This document shows positions 45,790 to 53,142 of a DNA stretch of 64,000 bases, one piece after another. The stretch is taken from NCBI GenBank assembly GCA_017623355.1, contig JAGAPG010000022.1, positions 62,001 through 126,000 on the forward strand, in the 5' to 3' direction. The notes below the pieces were generated by a model, which ran no database searches, had not been told where the DNA came from, and saw only the letters and a list, made by a program, of their open reading frames with translations. The stretch is from Clostridia bacterium (GTDB lineage: Bacteria; Bacillota; Clostridia; Oscillospirales; CAG-272). Positions within the stretch are counted from its first letter, which is position 1, and the number at the start of each line of letters is the position of its first letter. Position numbers and translations under genes: made by a program.

Positions 45790-46134
45790 TTTATGCTCTC
45801 CTTCAAGGTTTTACAACTCGCAATCAACATTCGTCTGATACGACCACAAAGATTTCTATAATTTTTATAGGTTTCTTCATCAATGCCGTTTGTGTTGAAT
45901 AACAACTGTAACCAACCTTCGGTTTCGCTACATTCTTTGAGCGCGATTTCAAATTTTGAAAGCATATCCGCTTTACTCTGCCCGTAATTAGCCTCGCGTA
46001 TATTTGCGTACACACTACTTGAACTTTTGCGGATTTGAAAAAGAGTGTTAGAAGGAGCTTTTATATTTTTGACAAAGTAATTCTATGTCGGTCGCAAGCT
46101 TCTCCGAATAGATCAATAAGTAGTTTTTCGCCAT
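45786..46134 (-). pseudogene. Frameshifted four-helix-bundle (S23-like) gene
   Basis: The minus strand encodes a four-helix-bundle protein of the 23S-rRNA-intervening-sequence (S23) family in two frames. The first reads MAKNYLLIYSEKLATDIELL from ATG 46134 (AGGTGAT site, consensus promoter) to a stop at 46048-46050. The second continues with SNTLFQIRKSSSSVYANIRE in another frame and runs to 45786, ending MLIASCKTLKESIK. One extra T near 46052 explains the break; removing it restores a protein of about 115 residues, the family's normal size. It could be a real mutation, programmed slippage or a sequencing error. The family is structurally related to Avd proteins of diversity-generating retroelements; its cellular role is unclear. 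Confidence 0.82.
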
Positions 46135-46154
46135 AATATCACCTCTTTGCGTGT

Positions 46155-46183
46155 ATTATATCATATTTTTCTACACAATGCAA
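46155..46183 (-). promoter_or_regulatory. sigma-A promoter of the four-helix-bundle gene
   Basis: Minus strand: TTGCAT (46178-46183), 17 bp, TATAAT (46155-46160) with a TGA extended -10. Seventeen bases of it (46155-46171) are identical to the tRNA-Gln promoter. Confidence 0.85.
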
Positions 46184-46210
46184 GAGCATTACGTAATCTT
46201 GCATCCCCAT

Positions 46211-46375
46211 CACGCCGTAGGCGTGTATATCATCAACGACGGAGTCGTTGCATATCATCAGCCCGCAGGGGAAATACACGCTAAAGCGTGATGATATACA
46301 AGGGGCGGCATTGCCGCCCCTTGATGATATGCACCGCACGTTGTGCGGCGATGATATGCCAAGCCTGCGGCTTGG
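46211..46375. repeat. Hairpin array B: seven mini-hairpins with ATGATAT linkers
   Basis: No gene is supported here. Hairpins, mostly with 3-nt loops: CACGCC-GTA-GGCGTG (46211), AACGAC-GGA-GTCGTT (46235), CCC-GCA-GGG (46262), CACGCT-AA-AGCGTG (46277), AAGGGGCGGC-ATT-GCCGCCCCTT (46300), CCGCAC-GTT-GTGCGG (46334), CCAAGCC-TGC-GGCTTGG (46359). Linkers of about 10 nt contain ATATCA at 46227 and 46252, then TGATAT at 46292, 46325 and 46352, so orientation flips in the middle. GC content is far above the surroundings. Confidence 0.85.
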
Positions 46376-46381
46376 ATAAAC

Positions 46382-46421
46382 AAAAACAGAACATTTGTCG
46401 GTAGACAAATGTTCTGTTTTT
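46382..46421 (-). terminator. Terminator of tRNA-Gln
   Basis: Perfect 18-bp stem AAAAACAGAACATTTGTC with its complement and a 4-nt loop, directly after the tRNA 3' end. Confidence 0.93.
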
Positions 46422-46423
46422 GT

Positions 46424-46499
46424 TGGCTGGGATAGGTGGGTTCGAACCACCGAAATGCCAGAGTCAAAGTCTGGTGCCTTACCGCTTGGCTATATCCCA
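46424..46499 (-). tRNA. tRNA-Gln (anticodon TTG)
   Basis: The minus strand folds as a cloverleaf: acceptor TGGGATA / TATCCCA, anticodon stem CAGA / TCTG around loop CTTTGAC with anticodon TTG, T-arm GGTGG-TTCGAAC-CCACC, and an encoded CCA end. Total length is 76 nt including CCA. Confidence 0.97.
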
Positions 46500-46518
46500 A
46501 TATATTTTATGCTTATGC

Positions 46519-46547
46519 ATTATATCATATTTTTCCCCGATTGTCAA
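46519..46547 (-). promoter_or_regulatory. Perfect-consensus promoter of tRNA-Gln
   Basis: Minus strand: TTGACA (46542-46547), 17 bp, TATAAT (46519-46524), with TGA extended -10. The rest of the interval to the next gene is AT-rich and holds only the following terminator. Confidence 0.92.
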
Positions 46548-46607
46548 TAGTTATTTTTTAAAATTTATTTTTTTGAAAATATTTTTTTATACTTGATTTT
46601 TAAATAA

Positions 46608-46655
46608 AAATCTCACCTGCCGAGCTTTCTTTTGAAAAGCCTAGCAGGTGGGAAA
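46608..46655 (-). terminator. Terminator of heparinase-like gene
   Basis: Minus strand: CACCTGC pairs with GCAGGTG and GCTTT with AAAGC around a TCAAAAG loop, followed by ATTTTTATTT. Confidence 0.85.
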
Positions 46656-46659
46656 TTTT

Positions 46660-48342
46660 TTATTTTTTTGGAGTTTCAAATCTTATTTTAAATTCAGTTG
46701 AGCCGTCGTTTATAATATAGTCTATAAGATACGCACTATATGTTCCCGGATTGGCGTGATATTTAAGCTCCTTTACCGATATTTCAGGAGTTATTCCGCT
46801 TTCGCAAATCAGCGCAATATCATCAATAACAACCACTCCGTCAAGGATCTTGGGTTCTATTCTTGAAACAAAGCGTTCTGTGATCTCGCTTGATCTTGTA
46901 AGCTCAAATTTATCTGTCATCTCGATAAAATCACTATGGAAAACAAATTTTCTTTCAGCTTTTTTTAGATAATCAATGCCGTATCCGTTTGTAAAATTCA
47001 TTGATACGCTTGACTCTTTTTCGTTGTAATCAAGATAAACGTTTTCGCGCATTACTCCATCTTGACCAACGCCATCAAAAAACGGAATGTTATGCGAATA
47101 TGCAGATGGGTTAAAGAAAGTATATCTTTTTTCGGTGTGATAACCGTCCTCGTAGGGTCCTGCACCAAGATCGCAAATTATTTGCTGATTGTTTCTTGCA
47201 AGAATGAAATTACCGACATCGTTATGATTGTGGCTCTCTCCGTTATTTCCGCCCTTGCACGCAAATCCGTAATTTTCCGTTCTTTTTACAAAATAAGCGG
47301 AATCCTTCATATTATAAGTTACATTTGTCTTAATATCGTCAGCTATAAATTCGGGATTAAAATAAATAAAGGAGCGAAGTAAGAAATTAAAATGCGTGTT
47401 ATTTTCCGCAATTCTAGCCGTATTGAAAGGGAGCTTTTCAACGGTATCTCCGTAAATTCCTCTGAGCATATGAGGTAAGCCGAGAATATATTGCTCAATT
47501 CCAGAGCAATCGCTGAATGAAACAATAACATCCTTTTGCAAAAACATCTTTTGCATAAAGGTCGCAATTTCCTTGACCTTTTCGTTTTTAAACCAATCGA
47601 CACTTCCGTTTGTAAGCTCCTTTTCGAGCATAGCGTAGCTTGAGAAAAATCCGAAGCCAAAGCCCCAATATCCCGCACCCTCTACGCAAACACCGTCATC
47701 AGCGTAGCTGTCGAGATAAACCTGCATAACGGAGTCAAGACGTTCTCTTTGCTCAAGAAAAACCTCAGGACATTCGTACATCATAGCGCTGCCTACGCCT
47801 CCGGCGCAAACAGCAGCCCAGTTGTTCGGATGCTTTTCCCAAAAGAAGGTTCTTGTGAGAAACGGATCGAACGTTCTGCGCTTAAGCTCTGCGCTGATTC
47901 TGTCCTTTATAAGCTGAGGAAGCCTTTCGTTAAAGAGATTTTTTATCTCCGCCAATGAAAAGGCAATAGATGACGCGAAAATATCTATAAGCCCCGGATC
48001 ATAATCATAGGGGGTAGTATTATAATAGCTGTTGTAATGACCGAGCGGAGCCCAAGTATAATCATTACAGTATGCCCATATTATTTCAAGAAGGCTTTGA
48101 AAATATTCATCATTATCAGGATAGATAAGAGCCATAATTGCAGAGCTTTCAAGCTGTGTGAGCTGAATGTGCCATAATCCGTCGTCATTTCCGCCTTTTA
48201 ATATTTCATTTACGGAGTGAGGTCTTGGCGGATCTTTAAATGCTTTATTATAAAGAGAAAGAATTTCGGCGCGATGCCTTGAATAATCATCGCTTTCACG
48301 TATTTTTTTCCATAAATTTTTGTCCTTAGCAAAATTGAGCAT
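46660..48342 (-). CDS. Heparinase II/III-like polysaccharide lyase
   Basis: A 560-residue protein. Residues 80-330 form an alpha-helical toroid-like part (NNWAAVCAGGVGSAMMY, GAGYWGFGFGFFSSYAML), and the C-terminal part from about 370 is the heparinase II/III beta-sandwich, with the conserved SHNHNDVGNFIL holding candidate catalytic or metal-binding histidines. Such enzymes cleave uronic-acid polysaccharides such as glycosaminoglycans or alginate. No signal peptide is seen, so it probably acts on imported oligosaccharides in the cytoplasm. It has its own promoter and terminator. Confidence 0.86.
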   Translation of the reverse strand: MLNFAKDKNLWKKIRESDDYSRHRAEILSLYNKAFKDPPRPHSVNEILKGGNDDGLWHIQLTQLESSAIMALIYPDNDEYFQSLLEIIWAYCNDYTWAPLGHYNSYYNTTPYDYDPGLIDIFASSIAFSLAEIKNLFNERLPQLIKDRISAELKRRTFDPFLTRTFFWEKHPNNWAAVCAGGVGSAMMYECPEVFLEQRERLDSVMQVYLDSYADDGVCVEGAGYWGFGFGFFSSYAMLEKELTNGSVDWFKNEKVKEIATFMQKMFLQKDVIVSFSDCSGIEQYILGLPHMLRGIYGDTVEKLPFNTARIAENNTHFNFLLRSFIYFNPEFIADDIKTNVTYNMKDSAYFVKRTENYGFACKGGNNGESHNHNDVGNFILARNNQQIICDLGAGPYEDGYHTEKRYTFFNPSAYSHNIPFFDGVGQDGVMRENVYLDYNEKESSVSMNFTNGYGIDYLKKAERKFVFHSDFIEMTDKFELTRSSEITERFVSRIEPKILDGVVVIDDIALICESGITPEISVKELKYHANPGTYSAYLIDYIINDGSTEFKIRFETPKK

Positions 48343-48373
48343 AAAGTTTCTCCTTTTATAACTTATTTATTTA

Positions 48374-48402
48374 ATTTTATCATTTAATTCTAATAAAAAC
48401 AA
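48374..48402 (-). promoter_or_regulatory. Promoter of heparinase-like gene
   Basis: Minus strand: TTGTTT (48397-48402), 17 bp, TAAAAT (48374-48379) with a TGA extended -10. Confidence 0.65.
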
Positions 48403-48429
48403 GATAAAAGAAAAAATCGAGGAATTTAT

Positions 48430-48458
48430 TTGACATTAAAAAGCTTTTGTGATAAAAT
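48430..48458 (+). promoter_or_regulatory. sigma-A promoter of SGNH hydrolase gene
   Basis: TTGACA (48430-48435), 17 bp, TAAAAT (48453-48458) with TGA extended -10. Confidence 0.88.
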
Positions 48459-48487
48459 TTAATCATAAGATTTAAGGAGGTAATTAT

Positions 48488-49108
48488 ATGAGGATCTTAT
48501 TTCAAGGTGATTCTATCACAGATGCAGACAGAGACAGAGCAAATCATGCGCGTCTTGGCATAGGATATCCGTTGCTTGTTGAGGCATCGCTCGGATACAT
48601 AGAGCCCGGAAAATACGAATTTGCAAACAGAGGTATAAGCGGAAATCGTGTAGTAGATCTCTATGCTCGCATAAAGGCAGATATTATAAATTTAAAGCCT
48701 GATGTTATGAGTATACTTATAGGTGTAAACGATGTATGGCATGAGCTTGGGGAAAATCCTAACGGAGTTGATGCCGATAAATTTTATAAAATTTACTCAA
48801 TGCTTATAGAAGAGGTGAAGGAAAGCCTTCCTAATATAAAGATAATCATTCTCGAGCCGTTCGTCCTTGAGGGTTGCTCGACCATGGACAATTGGGATTA
48901 TTTTTCAAAGGAAGTACCGAAGCGCGCCGCTATGGCTAAAAAGATAGCAGAAAAATACGACCTTGTATTTGTTCCGCTTCAAGAGGGCTTTGACGAGCTA
49001 TGTAAAAAAGCTCCGAGTGAATATTGGCTCGGAGACGGAGTTCATCCCACACCTAAGGGTCACGAATATATAAAGGAACAGTGGCTAAAGGCATTCAATA
49101 AGCTATGA
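48488..49108 (+). CDS. SGNH/GDSL hydrolase, probable carbohydrate esterase
   Basis: A 206-residue SGNH-fold esterase. Block I LFQGDSITDADRD has the catalytic Ser, the block with GISGNRVVDL has the Gly, IGVNDVW holds the Asn, and DGVHPTPKGHEYI carries the catalytic Asp and His. No signal peptide, so it is cytoplasmic. Its setting among glycan-degrading genes suggests deacetylation of imported sugars (inference). AAGGAGG stands before the ATG. Confidence 0.9.
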   Translation: MRILFQGDSITDADRDRANHARLGIGYPLLVEASLGYIEPGKYEFANRGISGNRVVDLYARIKADIINLKPDVMSILIGVNDVWHELGENPNGVDADKFYKIYSMLIEEVKESLPNIKIIILEPFVLEGCSTMDNWDYFSKEVPKRAAMAKKIAEKYDLVFVPLQEGFDELCKKAPSEYWLGDGVHPTPKGHEYIKEQWLKAFNKL

Positions 49109-49140
49109 AATGACGTATCAATGAATTTTTGATAATAAAC

Positions 49141-49174
49141 AAAAAACAGGAATTTTTGCAAATTCCTGTTTTTT
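49141..49174. terminator. Bidirectional terminator, SGNH / GH95
   Basis: Perfect 15-bp stem AAAAAACAGGAATTT with its complement and TTGC loop between convergent genes. Confidence 0.93.
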
Positions 49175-49194
49175 CAAGTGTGTCGGATATATTT

Positions 49195-51582
49195 TTATTT
49201 TGCCTTGTAAAGCAGTTCAACCTTTTCACCTTTTTTAAGCTCTGTAAGAATGAATCTGTCTTCGTAAATACTCTCGGAATAAGGAATGCTGCAGGAAACA
49301 AGAGAATATCCTTTTCCTGAGCCGATGTTTATTTTTCCGTCAGTAGTTGCGGTAACTGTTGCAAACACGTTGCTTTCGTTCCATTCGATAGATATTTCGT
49401 ATCCGCCACGAGCGCGAATGTTTTCTATTTTGCCGACCTTGAGTTCGTTTGGCAAGGCGGGAAGAAGCTTTATCTTGTCATTATCTGAATAAAGAAGCAT
49501 TTCGTAAAGCGCGGCGGTAAATCCAAGATTGGCATCTATTTGGAAGGGAGCGTGTCCTGCGTGCATATACTTAAGAGTAACTCCCATATTGCGCCAATCG
49601 TTGTGATATGTAAAGAAGTTAGTGCCTGTGCAAAATCTTATAAGAAGCTCAAGACATTCCTTGGATTTTTTTCCGTCTCCAAGACGGGCGTAAATGTTAG
49701 CCATATGTGAAAGGCTCCAACCGGTCTGATCCTTAAGACCTATACAAAGTCGCTTTTCCACGGCTACTTTTGAAGCCTCAAACAGACGCTTGTTGTTTTC
49801 CTCGTTTATTTCAAAGCCTGGGAACAAAGGATAAATGTGCGAAAGATGCCTGTGATTGTAATTATCCTCAAAGTCCTCGTGGAGCCATTCTTTTATCGCA
49901 CCGTCTTTATTTATTTCATATTCGGGTATAGATGAAAGCATCTTTTTCCACACATCGGTTTTCTCTTTGTCGAGTCCGAATTTTTCTGCAACGAAAAGAA
50001 CGTTTGAGATAAGCTCCTTCAAAAGAGCAAAATCCATAGTTGCATTCATACAAACGCTTATAGCGCCCGAACCCTCGAAATTGCCCTTCGGGTAGTTTTC
50101 GGGAGAGTTTGACGGATAGAATTTTAATTTGCCGTTTTTGTCATATACGGTGAAATCCTCGTAGAAAAGAAGTGATTCCTTCATAAACGGATATGCGCGC
50201 TCAAGCAAAAATTTCTCGTCTCTTGTGTAAAGATAATAATCGTAATATATAGCGCTTATCCAAGCCGAGCTTCCCGTCCAATAGAGAACGTGGGGCTGGA
50301 GATTTTCCTTGCGCCCGTTAGAATTGTCCATAAAGAGAGGAAGGAGTAGGCCGCGACAGCCGAAAAGCCTTGAGGCGTTATGTCTGTAATCGTCCTTGAA
50401 TTTATCATAAAGATCAAAAAGAGGCAGGGCAGTGTCGCTTAAATTGCCCATATAGGCTTGCCAATATGCCATTTGAATGTTTTCATTGTTGAAGAATGTA
50501 CAAGCCCAAGCAGGAGAATAATCTCCGTTCCATAGTCCTTGAAGGTTGGCGGGAAATTCGCATCCGTATGATGAAGAAATAAGAAGATATCTTCCGTAGT
50601 CAGCCATTTTTTCCAAAAGACGTATATCAACATTACCGCTATAGCTTTTTAAAAGTAATGCTTCGTTTGATTCGTTTTCCTTATCAGCACAAATAGAAAG
50701 CTTTGTTCTGTTGAAAATATTTTTGAACATTTGGGTGTGTTTTTCATACAGATCATCGTAATTAAGATCACGATTATCGACACTCTCACGCATTTTTTCA
50801 AAAGGAATCGCCTTTTCAGCCACGTCAAGAACAAAAGTTACCTCGGTGGCGTTCGCAACCTTGACGCAGTGGCTTAAAATCGTTTCTCCAACCATACCGG
50901 ATCTGCGCGGTCTGCCGTGCTCAGTTGTGGAAATTTCGCCATCTGTGTCGATAATTTTTACAATTCCGGAGTAATTCAACTCTCCAAACGTGGTCATTTC
51001 CGAGTATACGTATCTATCCTTGGCAAAGGATGAAAACGTGTCGTAGCATTCAGGGTCGGGAAAGTCTATCATATCGTGCTTTTCAAGAGCTACCTGAACG
51101 GTAAACGGTACATCGTTTTTTATATTCATTACGAATATGCCCTCGCTTTGAGAGACGAATGCCGTGCGAACATAAGTGCCGTCGCCGTCCTTGTAGGACA
51201 CGGTGCAAATACCGTTTTCCATATCTATTGTTCTTGAATAATCAGACACAGCCCCTTCTGTTTCAAATATCATATGAATATCAAAGGCGGGGAAAAATTT
51301 ACCCTTATGAGAACGGAATCCGGATTCTTTTAAAAGATTAGGAAAAAAATCATTTGCTTCCTTGTATCTTTTTTGGTCCATCATATGTCTGAGCTCGCTG
51401 AGTGAGCCTGATATATCGGGAATATCGTCCTTTCTCGTATAATTATACAATGCCTCGTGATTTATAAGAATTCTTTCATCATAAGCACAACCGTAAATGC
51501 ACGCTCCAAGACGTCCGTTACCTATTGGGCTGGCATCATACCAACGCAACGCGGGATATAAATTTATTATTTTCTTTTCCAT
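49195..51582 (-). CDS. GH95-family glycoside hydrolase (alpha-L-fucosidase-like)
   Basis: A 795-residue protein of the GH95 family, whose characterised members remove alpha-1,2-linked fucose or related galactose. The N-terminal beta domain starts with YDASPIGNGRLGACIYG. The catalytic (alpha/alpha)6 barrel shows NLQGLWNGDYSPAWACTF, YPSNSPENYPKG with the candidate acid Glu, GWSLSHMANIYARLGDG and FQIDANLGFTAALYEML. Several positions differ from the usual FQIDGNFGGTAG consensus, so the substrate may differ from fucose. No signal peptide, so a cytoplasmic enzyme is expected. I start at 51582 (AAGGAG 7 nt upstream), 21 nt inside the longest frame. Confidence 0.88.
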   Translation of the reverse strand: MEKKIINLYPALRWYDASPIGNGRLGACIYGCAYDERILINHEALYNYTRKDDIPDISGSLSELRHMMDQKRYKEANDFFPNLLKESGFRSHKGKFFPAFDIHMIFETEGAVSDYSRTIDMENGICTVSYKDGDGTYVRTAFVSQSEGIFVMNIKNDVPFTVQVALEKHDMIDFPDPECYDTFSSFAKDRYVYSEMTTFGELNYSGIVKIIDTDGEISTTEHGRPRRSGMVGETILSHCVKVANATEVTFVLDVAEKAIPFEKMRESVDNRDLNYDDLYEKHTQMFKNIFNRTKLSICADKENESNEALLLKSYSGNVDIRLLEKMADYGRYLLISSSYGCEFPANLQGLWNGDYSPAWACTFFNNENIQMAYWQAYMGNLSDTALPLFDLYDKFKDDYRHNASRLFGCRGLLLPLFMDNSNGRKENLQPHVLYWTGSSAWISAIYYDYYLYTRDEKFLLERAYPFMKESLLFYEDFTVYDKNGKLKFYPSNSPENYPKGNFEGSGAISVCMNATMDFALLKELISNVLFVAEKFGLDKEKTDVWKKMLSSIPEYEINKDGAIKEWLHEDFEDNYNHRHLSHIYPLFPGFEINEENNKRLFEASKVAVEKRLCIGLKDQTGWSLSHMANIYARLGDGKKSKECLELLIRFCTGTNFFTYHNDWRNMGVTLKYMHAGHAPFQIDANLGFTAALYEMLLYSDNDKIKLLPALPNELKVGKIENIRARGGYEISIEWNESNVFATVTATTDGKINIGSGKGYSLVSCSIPYSESIYEDRFILTELKKGEKVELLYKAK

Positions 51583-51623
51583 ATTGAGCTCCTTAAAATT
51601 CATTTCTTATTTTATTGTATCAT

Positions 51624-51637
51624 AACAAACATTTGTT
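51624..51637. promoter_or_regulatory. Candidate operator upstream of GH95 gene
   Basis: A dyad AACAAA-CA-TTTGTT lies just before a minus-strand extended -10 (TGATACAAT, 51615-51623). It may be bound by the regulator of the fucosidase-like gene; no known consensus is claimed. Confidence 0.4.
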
Positions 51638-51704
51638 TTGTTAAAAAATCAAAATTTTGCAAATAAAAAATATTAAAAAAACGAATTTAAATGTAATAAA
51701 AATA

Positions 51705-51733
51705 TTGATTTTTTCTCTTAATTATTTTAAAAT
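51705..51733 (+). promoter_or_regulatory. Promoter of the 51.8-56.6 kb operon
   Basis: TTGATT (51705-51710), 17 bp, TAAAAT (51728-51733); a TATAAT 5 bp further on is an alternative. Confidence 0.6.
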
Positions 51734-51805
51734 ATAATTAAGGAATAATTATGAGTGCGCTTCGTTTTTCGGCGATACGCATTTTTGTTACATAAAGGAG
51801 GTTTT

Positions 51806-52210
51806 ATGAAGGTAATTGTTTGCATAGATGACGATTGCGGTATGCTTTTTAATAAAAGACGGCAAAGTCGTGACAGCAAGGTTATAGAGAACATAAGAGA
51901 TTTTACAGATACGCTTTGTATAACTCCCTTTTCGAGCAAGCTTTTTGATGATGCTCCGTATAAGGTTAAGATCGATGAAAAAATGCTTGAAAAAGCAAGT
52001 GAGCGTGATTTTTGCTTTGTGGAGGATAAGGATATAGCTTCTTACGAGAAGGAAATAGATACTCTTATACTTTATAAATGGAACAGACGCTATCCGTCGG
52101 ATTTTAAATTTACACTTGATCTTGAAAAAGCAGGCTTTTCGCTTGCTTCCGTATTGGAATTCGAGGGTACTTCACACGAAAAAATAACAAGGGAGGTTTA
52201 TAATAGATGA
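51806..52210 (+). CDS. Small conserved protein of unknown function
   Basis: A 134-residue soluble protein starting MKVIVCIDDDCGMLFNKRRQ. The same opening (IVC-DD-GM-FN-RRQS pattern) recurs in clostridial proteins sometimes mislabelled as ribonuclease Z; no metallo-beta-lactamase motif is present here, so that label is not justified. I start at ATG 51806, which has AAAGGAGG at 51794, and not at the longer in-frame start. It overlaps the next gene by 4 bp (ATGA), so it is coupled to the nuclease lipoprotein gene. Confidence 0.75.
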   Translation: MKVIVCIDDDCGMLFNKRRQSRDSKVIENIRDFTDTLCITPFSSKLFDDAPYKVKIDEKMLEKASERDFCFVEDKDIASYEKEIDTLILYKWNRRYPSDFKFTLDLEKAGFSLASVLEFEGTSHEKITREVYNR

Positions 52211-53133
52211 AAAGGTTTTTAGCTTTAATAGCATTAGTGCTTATATTTTGTACGTCGTTTGTGGGATGTGATCTTCTGCCTTCGCCTGATGTCGAGGATG
52301 AAGAATCAAGCTCGGTAGCAAATGCAGCTCTTGATAATATTCCCGAATATTCGGGAAGCATATATATAACGATAAACGATAATAAGCCGTCATTTACAGC
52401 GGAAGAGATAACAACCAAGGCGTATGAATTTTACAGTCCTCTTGATTCTCTTGAAAGATGCGGATACGCAGAGGCTTGCATAGGAAAGGAGCTTATGCCC
52501 ACTGAGGATAGAGAAAGCATAAGCCACGTATACCCTACAGGCTGGGAGCAGGCAAGATACGATTGCGTCGACGGCGGATATTTATATAATCGCTGTCACT
52601 TGATAGGATTTCAGCTTACAGGTGAAAATGATAACGAATTGAATCTTATAACGGGAACGAAAAGTCTTAATAACGACGGAATGTTACCGTTTGAAAATAT
52701 GGTTGCAGACTATATAAAGGAAACTAATAATCACGTTATGTACAGAGTAACTCCGGTGTTTGAGGGAAACAATCTTCTTGCAAGCGGAGTTTTGGTAGAA
52801 GCGTATTCTGTTGAGGATGATGGCGAGGGAATTTGCTTCAATATATATATTTATAATGCTCAGCCGGGGGTAAGCATAGATTACAGAACAGGGAAAAGCC
52901 ATTTGAGCTCGGAAACACCCGAGGAAACAACGACCGAAGAAACAACAACCGAGCAACAGATCGGTGATGATGAGGAAGCAAAATTTATTTTGAATACGAA
53001 TACGAAAAAATTTCATAAGGAAAGCTGCTCCTCTGCAACCGATATGAAGGAAGAAAACCGCGAGGAATTTATCGGAACTAAAAATGAGCTTAAAGAGCTT
53101 GGCTATACAGCCTGCGGATCTTGTAAGCCGTAA
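52207..53133 (+). CDS. Lipoprotein DNA/RNA non-specific endonuclease
   Basis: A 308-residue lipoprotein with lipobox SFVGCDL (Cys at about 21). The middle part is a DNA/RNA non-specific endonuclease (EndoNuclease_NS_2 type): YNRCHLIGFQLTGENDNELN includes the catalytic His in RCHLIG and the metal-binding Asn region. A Thr/Glu-rich linker (TPEETTTEETTTEQQ) leads to a C-terminal metal-binding module, FHKESCSS then TACGSCKP, seen in secreted nucleases and Ada-like domains. It should degrade extracellular nucleic acid for nutrients or uptake. It is translated together with the preceding small gene. Confidence 0.88.
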   Translation: MKRFLALIALVLIFCTSFVGCDLLPSPDVEDEESSSVANAALDNIPEYSGSIYITINDNKPSFTAEEITTKAYEFYSPLDSLERCGYAEACIGKELMPTEDRESISHVYPTGWEQARYDCVDGGYLYNRCHLIGFQLTGENDNELNLITGTKSLNNDGMLPFENMVADYIKETNNHVMYRVTPVFEGNNLLASGVLVEAYSVEDDGEGICFNIYIYNAQPGVSIDYRTGKSHLSSETPEETTTEETTTEQQIGDDEEAKFILNTNTKKFHKESCSSATDMKEENREEFIGTKNELKELGYTACGSCKP

Positions 53134-53142
53134 GGAGATTTT

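Noticed and set aside
46211..46375. CRISPR array
   Set aside because: Repeats are short linkers that invert in the middle and the segments between them are self-complementary hairpins, not unique spacers; no cas gene nearby.
46139..46450. 103-codon frame through hairpin array B
   Set aside because: The translation only reflects the hairpins and runs into the tRNA; no ribosome site.
51806..52210. Ribonuclease Z annotation for the small protein
   Set aside because: At 134 residues with no HxHxDH metal motif it cannot be a metallo-beta-lactamase nuclease.
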